DNA of 64,000 nucleotides from Planococcus sp. CP5-4_YE. Its GTDB lineage: Bacteria > Bacillota > Bacilli > Bacillales_A > Planococcaceae. Made by a program: the position numbers and the translations under genes. This document shows positions 55,404-63,788 of this stretch, piece after piece (within the stretch, counting starts at the first letter, position 1; every line of letters starts with the position of its first letter). The DNA lies in contig NZ_JAHPZO010000003.1 in NCBI RefSeq assembly GCF_019042655.1, positions 370,689-434,688 on the forward strand, given 5' to 3'. Below the pieces are notes generated by a model. That model saw only the letters and a program-made list of their open reading frames with translations. It was not told where the DNA came from and did not search any database.

Positions 55404-55442
55404 ATTGAAAAAAAGCTGCCTCCGAAGAAGACAGCTCTTTTC
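55404..55442 (-). terminator. Terminator or attenuator between menB and menE
   Basis: GAGCTGTCTTC - TTCG - GAGGCAGCTTTTTTTC on the minus strand: a stem with UUCG loop and T-run inside the men gene cluster. It would lower menE-menC expression relative to menFDHB. Confidence 0.7.
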
Positions 55443-55454
55443 AAACTCATATAA

Positions 55455-56276
55455 TCAAGGGAAACGCGGGAATTGGCCAAAGTCCGGTTTGCGTTTTTCT
55501 TTAAACGCATCGCGGCCTTCTTTCGCTTCATCCGTTGTGTAATAAAGCAAAGTCGCATCGCCAGCCATTTGCTGAAGTCCAGCAAGGCCGTCCGTATCCG
55601 CATTCATTGCCGCTTTGACGAAACGCAGTGCAGTCGGGCTCATTTCAAGCATTTCTTCACACCATTTCACGGTTTCGTCTTCCAATTGCTCGTAAGGCAC
55701 CACTGTGTTCACGAGGCCCATATCAAGCGCTTCCTGTGCATCGTATTGACGGCACAAGTACCAGATTTCACGTGCTTTCTTATGTCCGATAATGCGCGCC
55801 AAATAGCCTGAGCCATAGCCTGCATCAAATGAACCAACACGCGGTCCAGTTTGGCCGAAGCGTGCGTTGTCCGCAGCAATCGTCAAATCACAGACAACGT
55901 GAAGCACATGTCCGCCGCCAATTGCGAATCCAGCAACCATTGCGACAACCGGTTTCGGAATGACGCGGATCAAGCGCTGCAAATCCAGGACGTTAAGGCG
56001 AGGAATTTCATCTTCCCCGACGTAGCCGCCGTGTCCGCGGACGGATTGGTCGCCGCCTGAACAGAATGCTTTTTCGCCTTCGCCTGTCAAGACGATGACG
56101 CCAACATCCGAGTTGTCGCGTGCGCGTGAAAACGCATCGATCAATTCATGCACCGTTTTCGGGCGAAACGCATTACGCACTTCCGGACGGTTAATGGTGA
56201 TTTTCGCAATCCCATTATATGTTTCGTATTTAATGTCTTCATATGTAAGTTCTGTAACCCATTGACGTGTTGACAT
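55455..56276 (-). CDS. menB: 1,4-Dihydroxy-2-naphthoyl-CoA synthase
   Basis: MenB, 273 residues, crotonase-family enzyme that closes the naphthoquinone ring of o-succinylbenzoyl-CoA. Oxyanion and active-site blocks: [20 protein letters not shown] near residue 75, [20 protein letters not shown] near 120 and [21 protein letters not shown] near 150. GAGGAGGAC is right upstream of the ATG at 56276. Follows menH closely; its ribosome-binding site overlaps the menH end. Confidence 0.96.
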   Translation of the reverse strand: MSTRQWVTELTYEDIKYETYNGIAKITINRPEVRNAFRPKTVHELIDAFSRARDNSDVGVIVLTGEGEKAFCSGGDQSVRGHGGYVGEDEIPRLNVLDLQRLIRVIPKPVVAMVAGFAIGGGHVLHVVCDLTIAADNARFGQTGPRVGSFDAGYGSGYLARIIGHKKAREIWYLCRQYDAQEALDMGLVNTVVPYEQLEDETVKWCEEMLEMSPTALRFVKAAMNADTDGLAGLQQMAGDATLLYYTTDEAKEGRDAFKEKRKPDFGQFPRFP

Positions 56277-56277
56277 A

Positions 56278-57099
56278 CTAGTCCTCCTCATTAATTCCAT
56301 TTATTCGTTCCATAACCATTGTAGCAAATTCAGCCGGTTTTTCCACATGAATCGCATGTCCCGCTGAAATGATGCAGTGTTCTGCGTTTGGCAAGAGCTC
56401 CTGCATCTCACGCGCAATAGCGCAAAACTTCGGATCTAACTCACCGGTGATCAGTAAAACCGGCATCTTTAATTCCGGCAAACAGCCCCAATAAGATTGC
56501 TGTGAACCTGTCCCCATGCCCTTCAAACTATTCGACAAGCCTTGTGCAGTTTGTGCCAGCCGCTCTTGCTTCACTTGCTTGCGCACAGATTCTGGTAAGG
56601 ATTTCTGGCTGTCGAACAACGGGATGTTCTCCCACTTCCCAGCGAATTGCTCTATGCCGCCTTCAAGAATGTTAAAGGCCAACTGGGCATCCTGCTCTCG
56701 CCGCTTTTGTCTTGCCGCTTCTATTTTCAAGCCAGGTGAAGCACTCTCCAACACAAGCCGCTCGACCTTCTCTGGAAATTCACAAGCATATGCAAGCGCC
56801 GTGCGCCCGCCCATCGAATAGCCGAGCAAAGTGAATTTCTCTAACTTCATCTTTTCAAAAATGAAGTCAAGATCATCCAACTGCCGCTCCATCGCATAAC
56901 GACTTTCATCTGCCTGGCTTTCCGTCTGGCCATGCCCGATTAAGTCGATTGCCACAATCTGGTAGTCTCTCCAGTTTTCAACGACAGGTTCCCAAGTCGC
57001 AGTGCTGCCCGTAAAGCCATGGAGCAAGACCAGGACAGGGCGATCTTCGTCCCCCGACACCTCAATATGGTAGCGAACTCCATTTGCCATCAATTCCAT
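56278..57099 (-). CDS. menH: SHCHC synthase, alpha/beta hydrolase fold
   Basis: MenH (YtxM), 273 residues, removes pyruvate from SEPHCHC to give SHCHC in menaquinone synthesis. It has an intact alpha/beta-hydrolase triad: [14 protein letters not shown] (oxyanion), [15 protein letters not shown] with nucleophilic Ser near residue 97, Asp in ITGELDPKF, and His in [21 protein letters not shown] precedes the ATG, which overlaps the end of menD by 10 bases. Confidence 0.93.
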   Translation of the reverse strand: MELMANGVRYHIEVSGDEDRPVLVLLHGFTGSTATWEPVVENWRDYQIVAIDLIGHGQTESQADESRYAMERQLDDLDFIFEKMKLEKFTLLGYSMGGRTALAYACEFPEKVERLVLESASPGLKIEAARQKRREQDAQLAFNILEGGIEQFAGKWENIPLFDSQKSLPESVRKQVKQERLAQTAQGLSNSLKGMGTGSQQSYWGCLPELKMPVLLITGELDPKFCAIAREMQELLPNAEHCIISAGHAIHVEKPAEFATMVMERINGINEED

Positions 57100-58793
57100 T
57101 TATTGAGCCCCTCATCCAGCCGGCTCCACAATTTCCGGTGAACCGTTACGTTATTCGCGCGGTTTGTTGCCACTTCAATGATGCGCACCGGTTTGTCTTT
57201 CGGTGTTCTAAGTGCCGACTGCAATTCTTCCACAGTCTTCGCTGAGTAATATTCCGCATCGTACATTTCAGCTGCTGCTTTGAACTGGATTCCTGTCGGC
57301 GTGCCGAAAAGTTCCTCGTAGTAGCGCTCTTCTTTTGACTGCGGCAAATAAGAAAATATCCCGCCGCCATCATTGTTCATGACAACGATCGTCATATCAG
57401 TAGCTTGCAGTTTCGATGCAAGCAAACCATTCATATCATGCAGCAAAGCCAAATCACCGATCAATAGATAGCCAGGCCGTTTATTCGCTGCCTGGATCCC
57501 GAAAGCAGTCGATACCACTCCGTCTATGCCATTGGCGCCGCGGTTGGCATAAATCCGGACGTCCCGTTGCGTCACCTGGAAATACGTATCTGCATCCCGT
57601 ATCGGCATACTGCTGCTCACAGTTAAATCACACCCATCGAGCTCATCAAAAAAGGCTTTTGCCAATACGCCTTCATCCAATTCTTGCTGGCAATGGATAG
57701 ACATTGCTTCTCGCAACAACTTCCCTGCTTTTTTCCAATGTTCCAAGTAAGGGCTTGGAGAGTTCGCTTCCAAGTTCAACTCCCACAAGGCAGAAAAATG
57801 CTGTTGGATATGATGCGTAACGACTGATTGCGGATCCCTGAACAAGGGACTTTCATCAATGACAACATATCTCGCCGGCTTGGTTTTCGACAAAAACTGG
57901 CTAAGCGGCTTGGAAACCGGCTGTGGCCCAATTCGTACGACCACGTCCGGCACTACACCCTCAGCAAATTCCTCGTTTTTCAACAAGGCATCATATGAAT
58001 CAACGATGACATCCATAAAATCATCCGGTACATGCGACCGCAGATTCGACAGCGGATCGGCAAGCACTGGCCATCCAAGACGACGGATAAATTCCCATTG
58101 TTCTAATGAAATTTGAGCCGTATTTTCCCCGGCAATCAACAAACCGCGCGATTGGCTAAACACTTCTTGCAAAAACACTGTAGCCTCATCAGTCAACTGC
58201 TGGCCGCTTTCAAAACGATACAGTTCTCCTTCGCTGAGATAAGGCTGATCAAAATCGATGCCGAGTGGCTCGCGGAACGGCACATTCAAATGAACCGGAC
58301 CCTTTGGCACGGTTTCAGCCATGGCTGCAGCACGTCCCAAATGGCGCTTCAAAAAATCCAAACGGTTGCCTTGCTCCGGCAACGGCAGATCAGCTGACCA
58401 CTTGACATGGGATCCGAATAAATTAATCTGGTTAATCGCTTGCGGCGCCCCGACTTCACGAAGCTCATGCGGACGGTCCGCCGTCACGATGAGAAGTGGC
58501 ACACGCGCGTAATAAGCCTCCACAATCGCAGGAAAATAATTGGCTGCGGCGGTCCCTGATGTACAAATCAAAATAACTGGGCTGTTCGAGGCTTTTGCCA
58601 AACCCAGCGCATAAAAACCAGCCGATCGTTCATCGATTTGCCGATATGTTTCTATGCCTTCCTGTTTCATTAAGGCATAAGCAAGTGGAGTCGAACGCGA
58701 GCCTGGGCTGATGACTGCTTTTTTTACCCCGGCTTGCTTCAGTGAATGCGTAAATGCCGAAACATATTCAGTTAAATACTCACGATTCGTCAT
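57090..58793 (-). CDS. menD: SEPHCHC synthase
   Basis: MenD, 567 residues, thiamine-diphosphate enzyme that adds a succinic semialdehyde unit from 2-oxoglutarate to isochorismate. VISPGSRSTPLAYAL near residue 30, DERSAGFYALGLAKAS with the activating Glu, TGTAAANYFPAIVEAYY and the ThDP-binding GDLALLHDMNGLL near 440 are diagnostic. GGGAGGAAA lies before the ATG at 58793. The start overlaps the end of menF by 14 bases, so the two are translationally coupled. Confidence 0.95.
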   Translation of the reverse strand: MTNREYLTEYVSAFTHSLKQAGVKKAVISPGSRSTPLAYALMKQEGIETYRQIDERSAGFYALGLAKASNSPVILICTSGTAAANYFPAIVEAYYARVPLLIVTADRPHELREVGAPQAINQINLFGSHVKWSADLPLPEQGNRLDFLKRHLGRAAAMAETVPKGPVHLNVPFREPLGIDFDQPYLSEGELYRFESGQQLTDEATVFLQEVFSQSRGLLIAGENTAQISLEQWEFIRRLGWPVLADPLSNLRSHVPDDFMDVIVDSYDALLKNEEFAEGVVPDVVVRIGPQPVSKPLSQFLSKTKPARYVVIDESPLFRDPQSVVTHHIQQHFSALWELNLEANSPSPYLEHWKKAGKLLREAMSIHCQQELDEGVLAKAFFDELDGCDLTVSSSMPIRDADTYFQVTQRDVRIYANRGANGIDGVVSTAFGIQAANKRPGYLLIGDLALLHDMNGLLASKLQATDMTIVVMNNDGGGIFSYLPQSKEERYYEELFGTPTGIQFKAAAEMYDAEYYSAKTVEELQSALRTPKDKPVRIIEVATNRANNVTVHRKLWSRLDEGLNKWN

Positions 58794-60171
58794 GCAAATT
58801 TCCTCCCAGTACACGAAGCATAGGGCGGAACTTCACCCATGTCTCATCATATTCAGCTTCTGGCGTAGAATCTGCCACAATTCCGCCACCAGCGAATAAA
58901 TAAGCTTTATCCCCATCAAGCAAAGCCGAACGAATTGCTACGGCGAATTCACCATCGCCTTTTGCATCAATCCAACCGATTGGTGCTGCATAATATCCTC
59001 TATTCAATGGTTCATATGAACGGATTAAGCTCAATGCTTGCTGTTTCGGCTCCCCACCGAGCGCTGGTGTTGGATGCAGCGCTTCGACCAAATCCAATAG
59101 CGAACTGCCATTTTTTAGCTCGCCTTCGACAGGCGTGTACAAATGCTGTATATCACGTATTTTCATCAGTTTTGGATTTTGTGGAATACGTGGATTCGAA
59201 CAATGCTTCTGGAACACGTCGCCGATCATCTGGACAACATACTGATGCTCAGAACGGTTTTTCGAATCATTTAATAAGGCTTGCCCCAACATTTCATCCT
59301 GTTCAACGGATTGACCGCGGGGTGTGGAACCTGCCAAACACGTAGAAAGTGCTTTTCGCTGTTCCACTTTAACAAGCCGCTCGGGAGTCGCCCCGAAGAA
59401 GAATTGCTCACCAGCTTCCAACCCAAACAAAAAGCTCTCAGGCTGCTCATTCGCTGCTTGGTAAATCGCAGATGCAGGTGCTAAAGCTTCTTTAAAATAT
59501 AGTTCAAGCGCTCTTGCGATTACTACCTTATCCACTTCTCCTGCACGGATTACATCTGTCACTTTTTCGATGGAACGCATATATTCGTCTTTTTTCAGTT
59601 CCTTCTTTTCTGAAACTGTGGGTTTTTGATATGTTTTTGGCTCTGAAACCTGCGCTCCATGAATCAGCCGGTCACGTTCTTTGCGCAACGCTTCAAAGTC
59701 CGTAAAACTGTTTGGCTGCTTAGTGATCAAATGGACACTGACATACGCTTGCTCCCCTTTAATAATGAGCTGGAACGTCGGTACAGCAAAATAAGCCTGC
59801 GGGAAATTTCGCCACTTGCTTGGCTGATCGTTCAAAGGATCGAATGAAAAACCGCCAAATAATACTGGTTGCACTGTTGTTTCTTCATTCACCAATTGAG
59901 CACTCAACGCTTTCCAGTCCTTCTGGATGCTACTGAAACGTCCCTTATAATCATCAGCCGTCAGTACATAAGCATGTCCAAGACCGACCATCGTAAAGGA
60001 CTTCTCTCGGTTCTGCCAAAACATTCGCTTGCCTTCATATTGTTCTTGCCCAGCCTCAAAAAATGCCAGAGCGGACATCGTCGATACTTCAATGGTTTCT
60101 GTATAGAAGCGATAGCCGCTGAAGCGGTTCGCTTCCATCTGTTCAGTTGATGAATACGATTGTGAATTCAC
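58780..60171 (-). CDS. menF: Isochorismate synthase
   Basis: MenF, 463 residues, chorismate-utilising enzyme that makes isochorismate, the first step of menaquinone synthesis. The C-terminal catalytic domain shows VIRAGEVDKVVIARALEL near residue 215, STCLAGSTPRGQ near 300, HLYTPVEGEL, and LHPTPALGGEPKQQAL with NRGYYAAPIGWID. The start is GTG at 60171 with GGAGGTAA 7 bases away. First gene of menF-D-H-B-E-C; divergent from menA. Confidence 0.94.
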   Translation of the reverse strand: MNSQSYSSTEQMEANRFSGYRFYTETIEVSTMSALAFFEAGQEQYEGKRMFWQNREKSFTMVGLGHAYVLTADDYKGRFSSIQKDWKALSAQLVNEETTVQPVLFGGFSFDPLNDQPSKWRNFPQAYFAVPTFQLIIKGEQAYVSVHLITKQPNSFTDFEALRKERDRLIHGAQVSEPKTYQKPTVSEKKELKKDEYMRSIEKVTDVIRAGEVDKVVIARALELYFKEALAPASAIYQAANEQPESFLFGLEAGEQFFFGATPERLVKVEQRKALSTCLAGSTPRGQSVEQDEMLGQALLNDSKNRSEHQYVVQMIGDVFQKHCSNPRIPQNPKLMKIRDIQHLYTPVEGELKNGSSLLDLVEALHPTPALGGEPKQQALSLIRSYEPLNRGYYAAPIGWIDAKGDGEFAVAIRSALLDGDKAYLFAGGGIVADSTPEAEYDETWVKFRPMLRVLGGNLHDES

Positions 60172-60332
60172 CGGATTACCTCCGTTTACTGCAGCATCAG
60201 ATAGCTGCGATACATTTTAATCTCTACCTTCTATCATACCCCTTTCTTAGTAATTCAGCACAACATATGCTGTAAATGTCTGCGTTTTGAAGTACAATAT
60301 AGGTTGGAAAGAAATGAATAGGAGAGATAGAA

Positions 60333-61247
60333 ATGACACATTCCATACAAGCTGATAGCGGATGGCGCGTCTGGTGGCAGCTTACCCGCCCCCATACTTT
60401 AACAGCATCCTTCGCCCCAGTGTTTCTTGGTACAATGATTGCAATCCATTACACCAGTTTAAATTGGGCACTTTTTTTGGCCATGCTGATAGCGAGTTTG
60501 CTTATACAGGCAGCAACCAATATGTTTAATGAATACTATGACTTTGCACGGGGTCTCGACAATGAGGAATCTATTGGTATCGGCGGGGCTATCGTCCGAA
60601 ATGGCGTTTCACCAAAAACCGTTTTAGCCCTGGCGTTCCTCCTTTACGGCATCTCTGCTGTACTAGGATTATATATTGCTGCTTCTACCAGCTGGTGGTT
60701 GCTTGCAGTCGGAGGCATAGGCATGTTAGTAGGCTACTTTTACACTGGAGGCCCATATCCGATTGCTTACACGCCATTAGGAGAATTGTTTTCAGGATTG
60801 TTCATGGGACTCCTCATCGTGATCGTCGCTTTCTATATCCAAACAGAAATGATCACCTCCACTGCTGTTATGTTAGCTGTACCCAGCACACTGCTCGTAG
60901 CTGCAATTATGATGGCCAATAACATTCGAGATATGGTCGGAGATAAAAAGAGCGGACGGCGCACGTTGGCAATATTAGCTGGCCGATCGGCTGCAGTCAC
61001 TATTTTTATGTGGTTCTTTATTTTATCTTATGTTTGGATTATTTTATTAGTATTGCTCGGCATTGTCACACCCTGGGCTTTATTGGTACTACTAAGTGTT
61101 ATTAAACCTATAAAAATAATCATGACTTTTAAGCGCTACACCGAACCAATGCAAGTAATGCCAGCTATGAAAGATACAGGTATTACAAATACTTTATTCA
61201 ATTTCCTGCTGGCAATCGGTCTATTAGTAGACTACTTTTTATCTTAA
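60333..61247 (+). CDS. menA: 1,4-Dihydroxy-2-naphthoate polyprenyltransferase
   Basis: MenA, 304 residues, UbiA-family integral membrane enzyme that attaches the polyprenyl tail to DHNA. The first Asp-rich motif is NMFNEYYDFARGLDNEE (NxxxDxxxD type) near residue 70 and the second NNIRDMVGDKKSGRRTLA near 195; about eight or nine membrane helices are visible. AATAGGAGAG precedes the ATG. Divergent from the menF operon; followed by a terminator. The gene is more AT-rich than the men operon proper. Confidence 0.95.
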   Translation: MTHSIQADSGWRVWWQLTRPHTLTASFAPVFLGTMIAIHYTSLNWALFLAMLIASLLIQAATNMFNEYYDFARGLDNEESIGIGGAIVRNGVSPKTVLALAFLLYGISAVLGLYIAASTSWWLLAVGGIGMLVGYFYTGGPYPIAYTPLGELFSGLFMGLLIVIVAFYIQTEMITSTAVMLAVPSTLLVAAIMMANNIRDMVGDKKSGRRTLAILAGRSAAVTIFMWFFILSYVWIILLVLLGIVTPWALLVLLSVIKPIKIIMTFKRYTEPMQVMPAMKDTGITNTLFNFLLAIGLLVDYFLS

Positions 61248-61251
61248 TCCC

Positions 61252-61290
61252 TTAAAGCTGATGGCGATAAGCCCATCAGCTTTTTATTAT
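61252..61290 (+). terminator. menA terminator
   Basis: AAAGCTGATGG - CGATAAGC - CCATCAGCTTTTT. Confidence 0.88.
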
Positions 61291-61387
61291 AGAAGCAATT
61301 AATAATAAGTCTTCTATATAATAACAGTGGTGAAACTATCCTGATTGCGATATATTGTATCTAATATATACAAAGTGGGGGGTTCTT

Positions 61388-62368
61388 ATGAAACCAATTT
61401 TTTTGGGTCTTGCAGGAGCAATGTTTTTTGCGGTCACTTTTATTGTAAATGCTTTAATGGAAGCTCAAGGTGGCCATTGGATATGGAGCGCATCCTTGCG
61501 CTACATATTTATGATTCCTTTTCTCTTATTAATTGTGTCGCTTAGGGGCAATTTGCTTCCCCTCTTCCAGGAAATGAAGAAAGATAAAGTAAAATGGTTG
61601 TTATGGAGTTTCATAGGGTTCGGTCTTTTTTACGCCCCCTTATGTTTTGCGGCAGCTTACTCTCCAGGGTGGCTAATCGCCGGAACTTGGCAATTTACAA
61701 TCATTGCCGGTACTTTACTCGCCCCTCTTTTTTTCATCAAAATTCATATATCCGGGCAAACAGTAATACATAGACAACGTATACCAATAAAAGGCTTATT
61801 ATTTTCAATTATTATCTTAGCTGGAATAGCCCTTCTTCAACTTGATCACCTAACTAATGTTACTACTTCCACGTTACTGCTTGGGTTAGTGCCCGTTCTA
61901 ATTGCAGCTTTCGCTTACCCACTTGGAAATCGAAAAATGATGGAGATTTGTGAAGGTCGGCTAGACGCATATCAACGTGTGCTTGGGATGACAATTGCAA
62001 GTCTCCCCCTTTGGTTGGTTCTCTCTATTTATGGTTTCTCGACAACTGGATTACCTTCTACTTCTCAAATTTCTCAATCTTTGATAGTTGCCATCAGTTC
62101 AGGAGTAGTAGCGACTGTCCTATTCTTTATGGCTACTGACATGGTCAGAATCAACATGTCAAAGCTTGCCGCAGTGGAAGCTACGCAATCTATGGAAGTT
62201 ATATTTGCATTGATAGGTGAATTTTTTCTTTTAAGCATTGCATTTCCTTCTCCAATAGCACTTTTAGGCTTAATCATGGTCATACTTGGAATGGCAATAC
62301 ACAGTTTTGCTTCACGCAACGAAGAACAATTGAATACAGAAAAAAGCGTCATGCATATGAATGCATGA
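61388..62368 (+). CDS. EmrE-type (DMT superfamily) transporter
   Basis: A 326-residue polytopic membrane protein with about ten helices (PIFLGLAGAMFFAVTFIVNA, GLFYAPLCFAAAYSPGWLIA and others), of the DMT superfamily and the PF13536-like multidrug resistance efflux branch. The substrate is unknown. GTGGGGGG precedes the ATG at 61388. Base composition is clearly more AT-rich than most of the window (many TTA, AAT and ATA codons), so it may be a recent arrival or a less constrained gene. It sits between menA and the tRNA cluster. Confidence 0.84.
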   Translation: MKPIFLGLAGAMFFAVTFIVNALMEAQGGHWIWSASLRYIFMIPFLLLIVSLRGNLLPLFQEMKKDKVKWLLWSFIGFGLFYAPLCFAAAYSPGWLIAGTWQFTIIAGTLLAPLFFIKIHISGQTVIHRQRIPIKGLLFSIIILAGIALLQLDHLTNVTTSTLLLGLVPVLIAAFAYPLGNRKMMEICEGRLDAYQRVLGMTIASLPLWLVLSIYGFSTTGLPSTSQISQSLIVAISSGVVATVLFFMATDMVRINMSKLAAVEATQSMEVIFALIGEFFLLSIAFPSPIALLGLIMVILGMAIHSFASRNEEQLNTEKSVMHMNA

Positions 62369-62377
62369 CGCTTTTAA
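62340..62377. terminator. Terminator at the transporter gene end / tRNA cluster end
   Basis: AAAAGCGTCATGCAT - ATGA - ATGCATGACGCTTTT, a perfect 15-bp stem whose arm includes the last codons of the transporter gene; it can also end the converging tRNA transcript. Confidence 0.88.
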
Positions 62378-62379
62378 TA

Positions 62380-62451
62380 TGACCCCTACGGGATTCGAAC
62401 CCGTGTTACCGCCGTGAAAGGGCGGTGTCTTAACCGCTTGACCAAGGGGCC
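62380..62451 (-). tRNA. tRNA-Glu (TTC)
   Basis: Cloverleaf with anticodon loop CTTTCAC between CCGCC and GGCGG; GGTTCGAATCC T-loop. The 3' CCA is not encoded. Last gene of the cluster. Confidence 0.96.
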
Positions 62452-62457
62452 AAATAC

Positions 62458-62549
62458 TGGCGGAGAAGGAGGGATTTGAACCCTCGCGCCGGTGTTACCG
62501 ACCTACACCCTTAGCAGGGGCGCCTCTTCAGCCACTTGAGTACTTCCCC
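62458..62549 (-). tRNA. tRNA-Ser (GCT)
   Basis: Class II tRNA with long variable arm; anticodon loop CTGCTAA; encoded CCA. Confidence 0.96.
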
Positions 62550-62553
62550 AGTA

Positions 62554-62628
62554 TGGCTCCGAAGGTAGGACTCGAACCTACGACCATCGCATTAACAGTG
62601 CGGTGCTCTACCACTGAGCTACTTCGGA
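62554..62628 (-). tRNA. tRNA-Asn (GTT)
   Basis: Anticodon loop CTGTTAA between CGCA and TGCG; encoded CCA. Confidence 0.96.
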
Positions 62629-62632
62629 ATAA

Positions 62633-62709
<77 letters not shown>

Positions 62710-62714
62710 ATTAT

Positions 62715-62788
62715 TGGAGCGGGTGAAGGGAATCGAACCCTCATCATCAGCTTGGAAGGCTGAGGTTTTACCACTAAACTACACCCGC
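62715..62788 (-). tRNA. tRNA-Gly (TCC)
   Basis: Anticodon loop CTTCCAA between CAGC and GCTG; encoded CCA. Confidence 0.95.
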
Positions 62789-62792
62789 AATA

Positions 62793-62868
62793 TGGTGGGT
62801 CAGGACGGAATCGAACCGCCGACACTTAGAGCTTCAATCTAATGCTCTACCGACTGAGCTACTGACCC
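62793..62868 (-). tRNA. tRNA-Phe (GAA)
   Basis: Anticodon loop TTGAAGC between TTAGA and TCTAA; encoded CCA. The T-arm region GTGTCGGCGGTTCGATTCCGTC is as in Bacillus tRNA-Phe. Confidence 0.94.
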
Positions 62869-62884
62869 ACATATTTATAAAAAA

Positions 62885-62960
62885 TGGCGGTCCCGACCGG
62901 GATCGAACCGGCGATCTCCTGCGTGACAGGCAGGCATGTTAACCGCTACACCACGGGACC
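62885..62960 (-). tRNA. tRNA-Asp (GTC)
   Basis: Anticodon loop CTGTCAC between CCTGC and GCAGG; encoded CCA. Confidence 0.96.
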
Positions 62961-62962
62961 AT

Positions 62963-63040
<78 letters not shown>

Positions 63041-63080
63041 ATAATAATATTAGAAAAAATTGTCCACTCATTTTAAAAAA

Positions 63081-63173
63081 TGGAGGAGGAAGAGGGATTC
63101 GAACCCCCGCGGGATTTGACTCCCCTGTCGGTTTTCAAGACCGATCCCTTCAGCCAAACTTGGGTATTCCTCC
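63081..63173 (-). tRNA. tRNA-Ser (TGA)
   Basis: Class II tRNA with long variable arm; anticodon loop CTTGAAA between TCGGT and ACCGA; encoded CCA. Confidence 0.95.
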
Positions 63174-63188
63174 GTGATAAATATTGAA

Positions 63189-63265
63189 TGGTGGACCTTG
63201 CAGGACTCGAACCTGCGACCGGACGGTTATGAGCCGTCTGCTCTAACCAACTGAGCTAAAGGTCC
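63189..63265 (-). tRNA. tRNA with CAT anticodon, probably tRNA-Ile2 (lysidine)
   Basis: Anticodon loop CTCATAA between GACGG and CCGTC. The body GGACCTTTAGCTCAGTTGG...AAGGTCC resembles Bacillus tRNA-Ile2, in which TilS turns C34 into lysidine; automated tools may label it Met. A separate elongator tRNA-Met follows at 63274. Encoded CCA. Confidence 0.8.
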
Positions 63266-63273
63266 TAAAAAAG

Positions 63274-63347
63274 TGGCGGCAGAGGGGATCGAACCCCCGA
63301 CCTTACGGGTATGAACCGTACGCTCTAGCCAGCTGAGCTACGCCGCC
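63274..63347 (-). tRNA. Elongator tRNA-Met (CAT)
   Basis: GGCGGCGTAGCTCAGCTGGC start and anticodon loop TTCATAC, as in Bacillus elongator tRNA-Met. The 3' CCA is not encoded. Confidence 0.93.
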
Positions 63348-63368
63348 AGGATCTTTAAATTGTATAGT

Positions 63369-63444
63369 TGGTGGAGCCTAGCGGGATCGAACCGCTGACC
63401 TCCTGCGTGCAAGGCAGGCGCTCTCCCAGCTGAGCTAAGGCCCC
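63369..63444 (-). tRNA. tRNA-Ala (TGC)
   Basis: Anticodon loop TTGCACG between CTGCC and GCAGG; encoded CCA. Confidence 0.95.
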
Positions 63445-63450
63445 ATAAAG

Positions 63451-63527
63451 TGGTCGGGAAGACAGGATTCGAACCTGCGACCCCTTGGTCCCAAACCAAG
63501 TGCTCTACCAAGCTGAGCTACTTCCCG
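63451..63527 (-). tRNA. tRNA-Pro (TGG)
   Basis: Anticodon loop TTTGGGA between CTTGG and CCAAG; encoded CCA. Confidence 0.95.
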
Positions 63528-63552
63528 ACTAAATAGGATGATGACAAAAATA

Positions 63553-63629
63553 TGGCGCGCCCGAGAGGACTCGAACCTCTAACCGCTTGATTCGTAGTCA
63601 AGTACTCTATCCAATTGAGCTACGGGCGC
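63553..63629 (-). tRNA. tRNA-Arg (ACG)
   Basis: Anticodon loop CTACGAA between CTTGA and TCAAG; encoded CCA. A34 is expected to become inosine. Confidence 0.95.
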
Positions 63630-63654
63630 TTAATATAAAATTTTATAAAACAGT

Positions 63655-63743
63655 TGGTGCCGAGGACCGGAATCGAACCGGTACGGTAGTCACCTACCGC
63701 AGGATTTTAAGTCCTGTGCGTCTGCCAGTTCCGCCACCCCGGC
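63655..63743 (-). tRNA. tRNA-Leu (TAA)
   Basis: Class II tRNA with long variable arm; anticodon loop CTTAAAA between CAGGA and TCCTG; encoded CCA. Confidence 0.95.
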
Positions 63744-63765
63744 GGGGCATTGGATAGATAAAAAT

Positions 63766-63788
63766 TGGAGCGGAAGACGGGGGTCGAA
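63766..63788 (-). tRNA. tRNA-Gly 3' stub (incomplete)
   Basis: Minus strand TTCGACCCCCGTCTTCCGCTCCA looks like the T-loop and acceptor end of tRNA-Gly, the gene expected here from Bacillus trnB order (Gly before Leu-Arg-Pro-Ala). The rest is replaced by a pyrimidine tract, so the gene is cut by poor sequence or a contig end. Confidence 0.6.
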
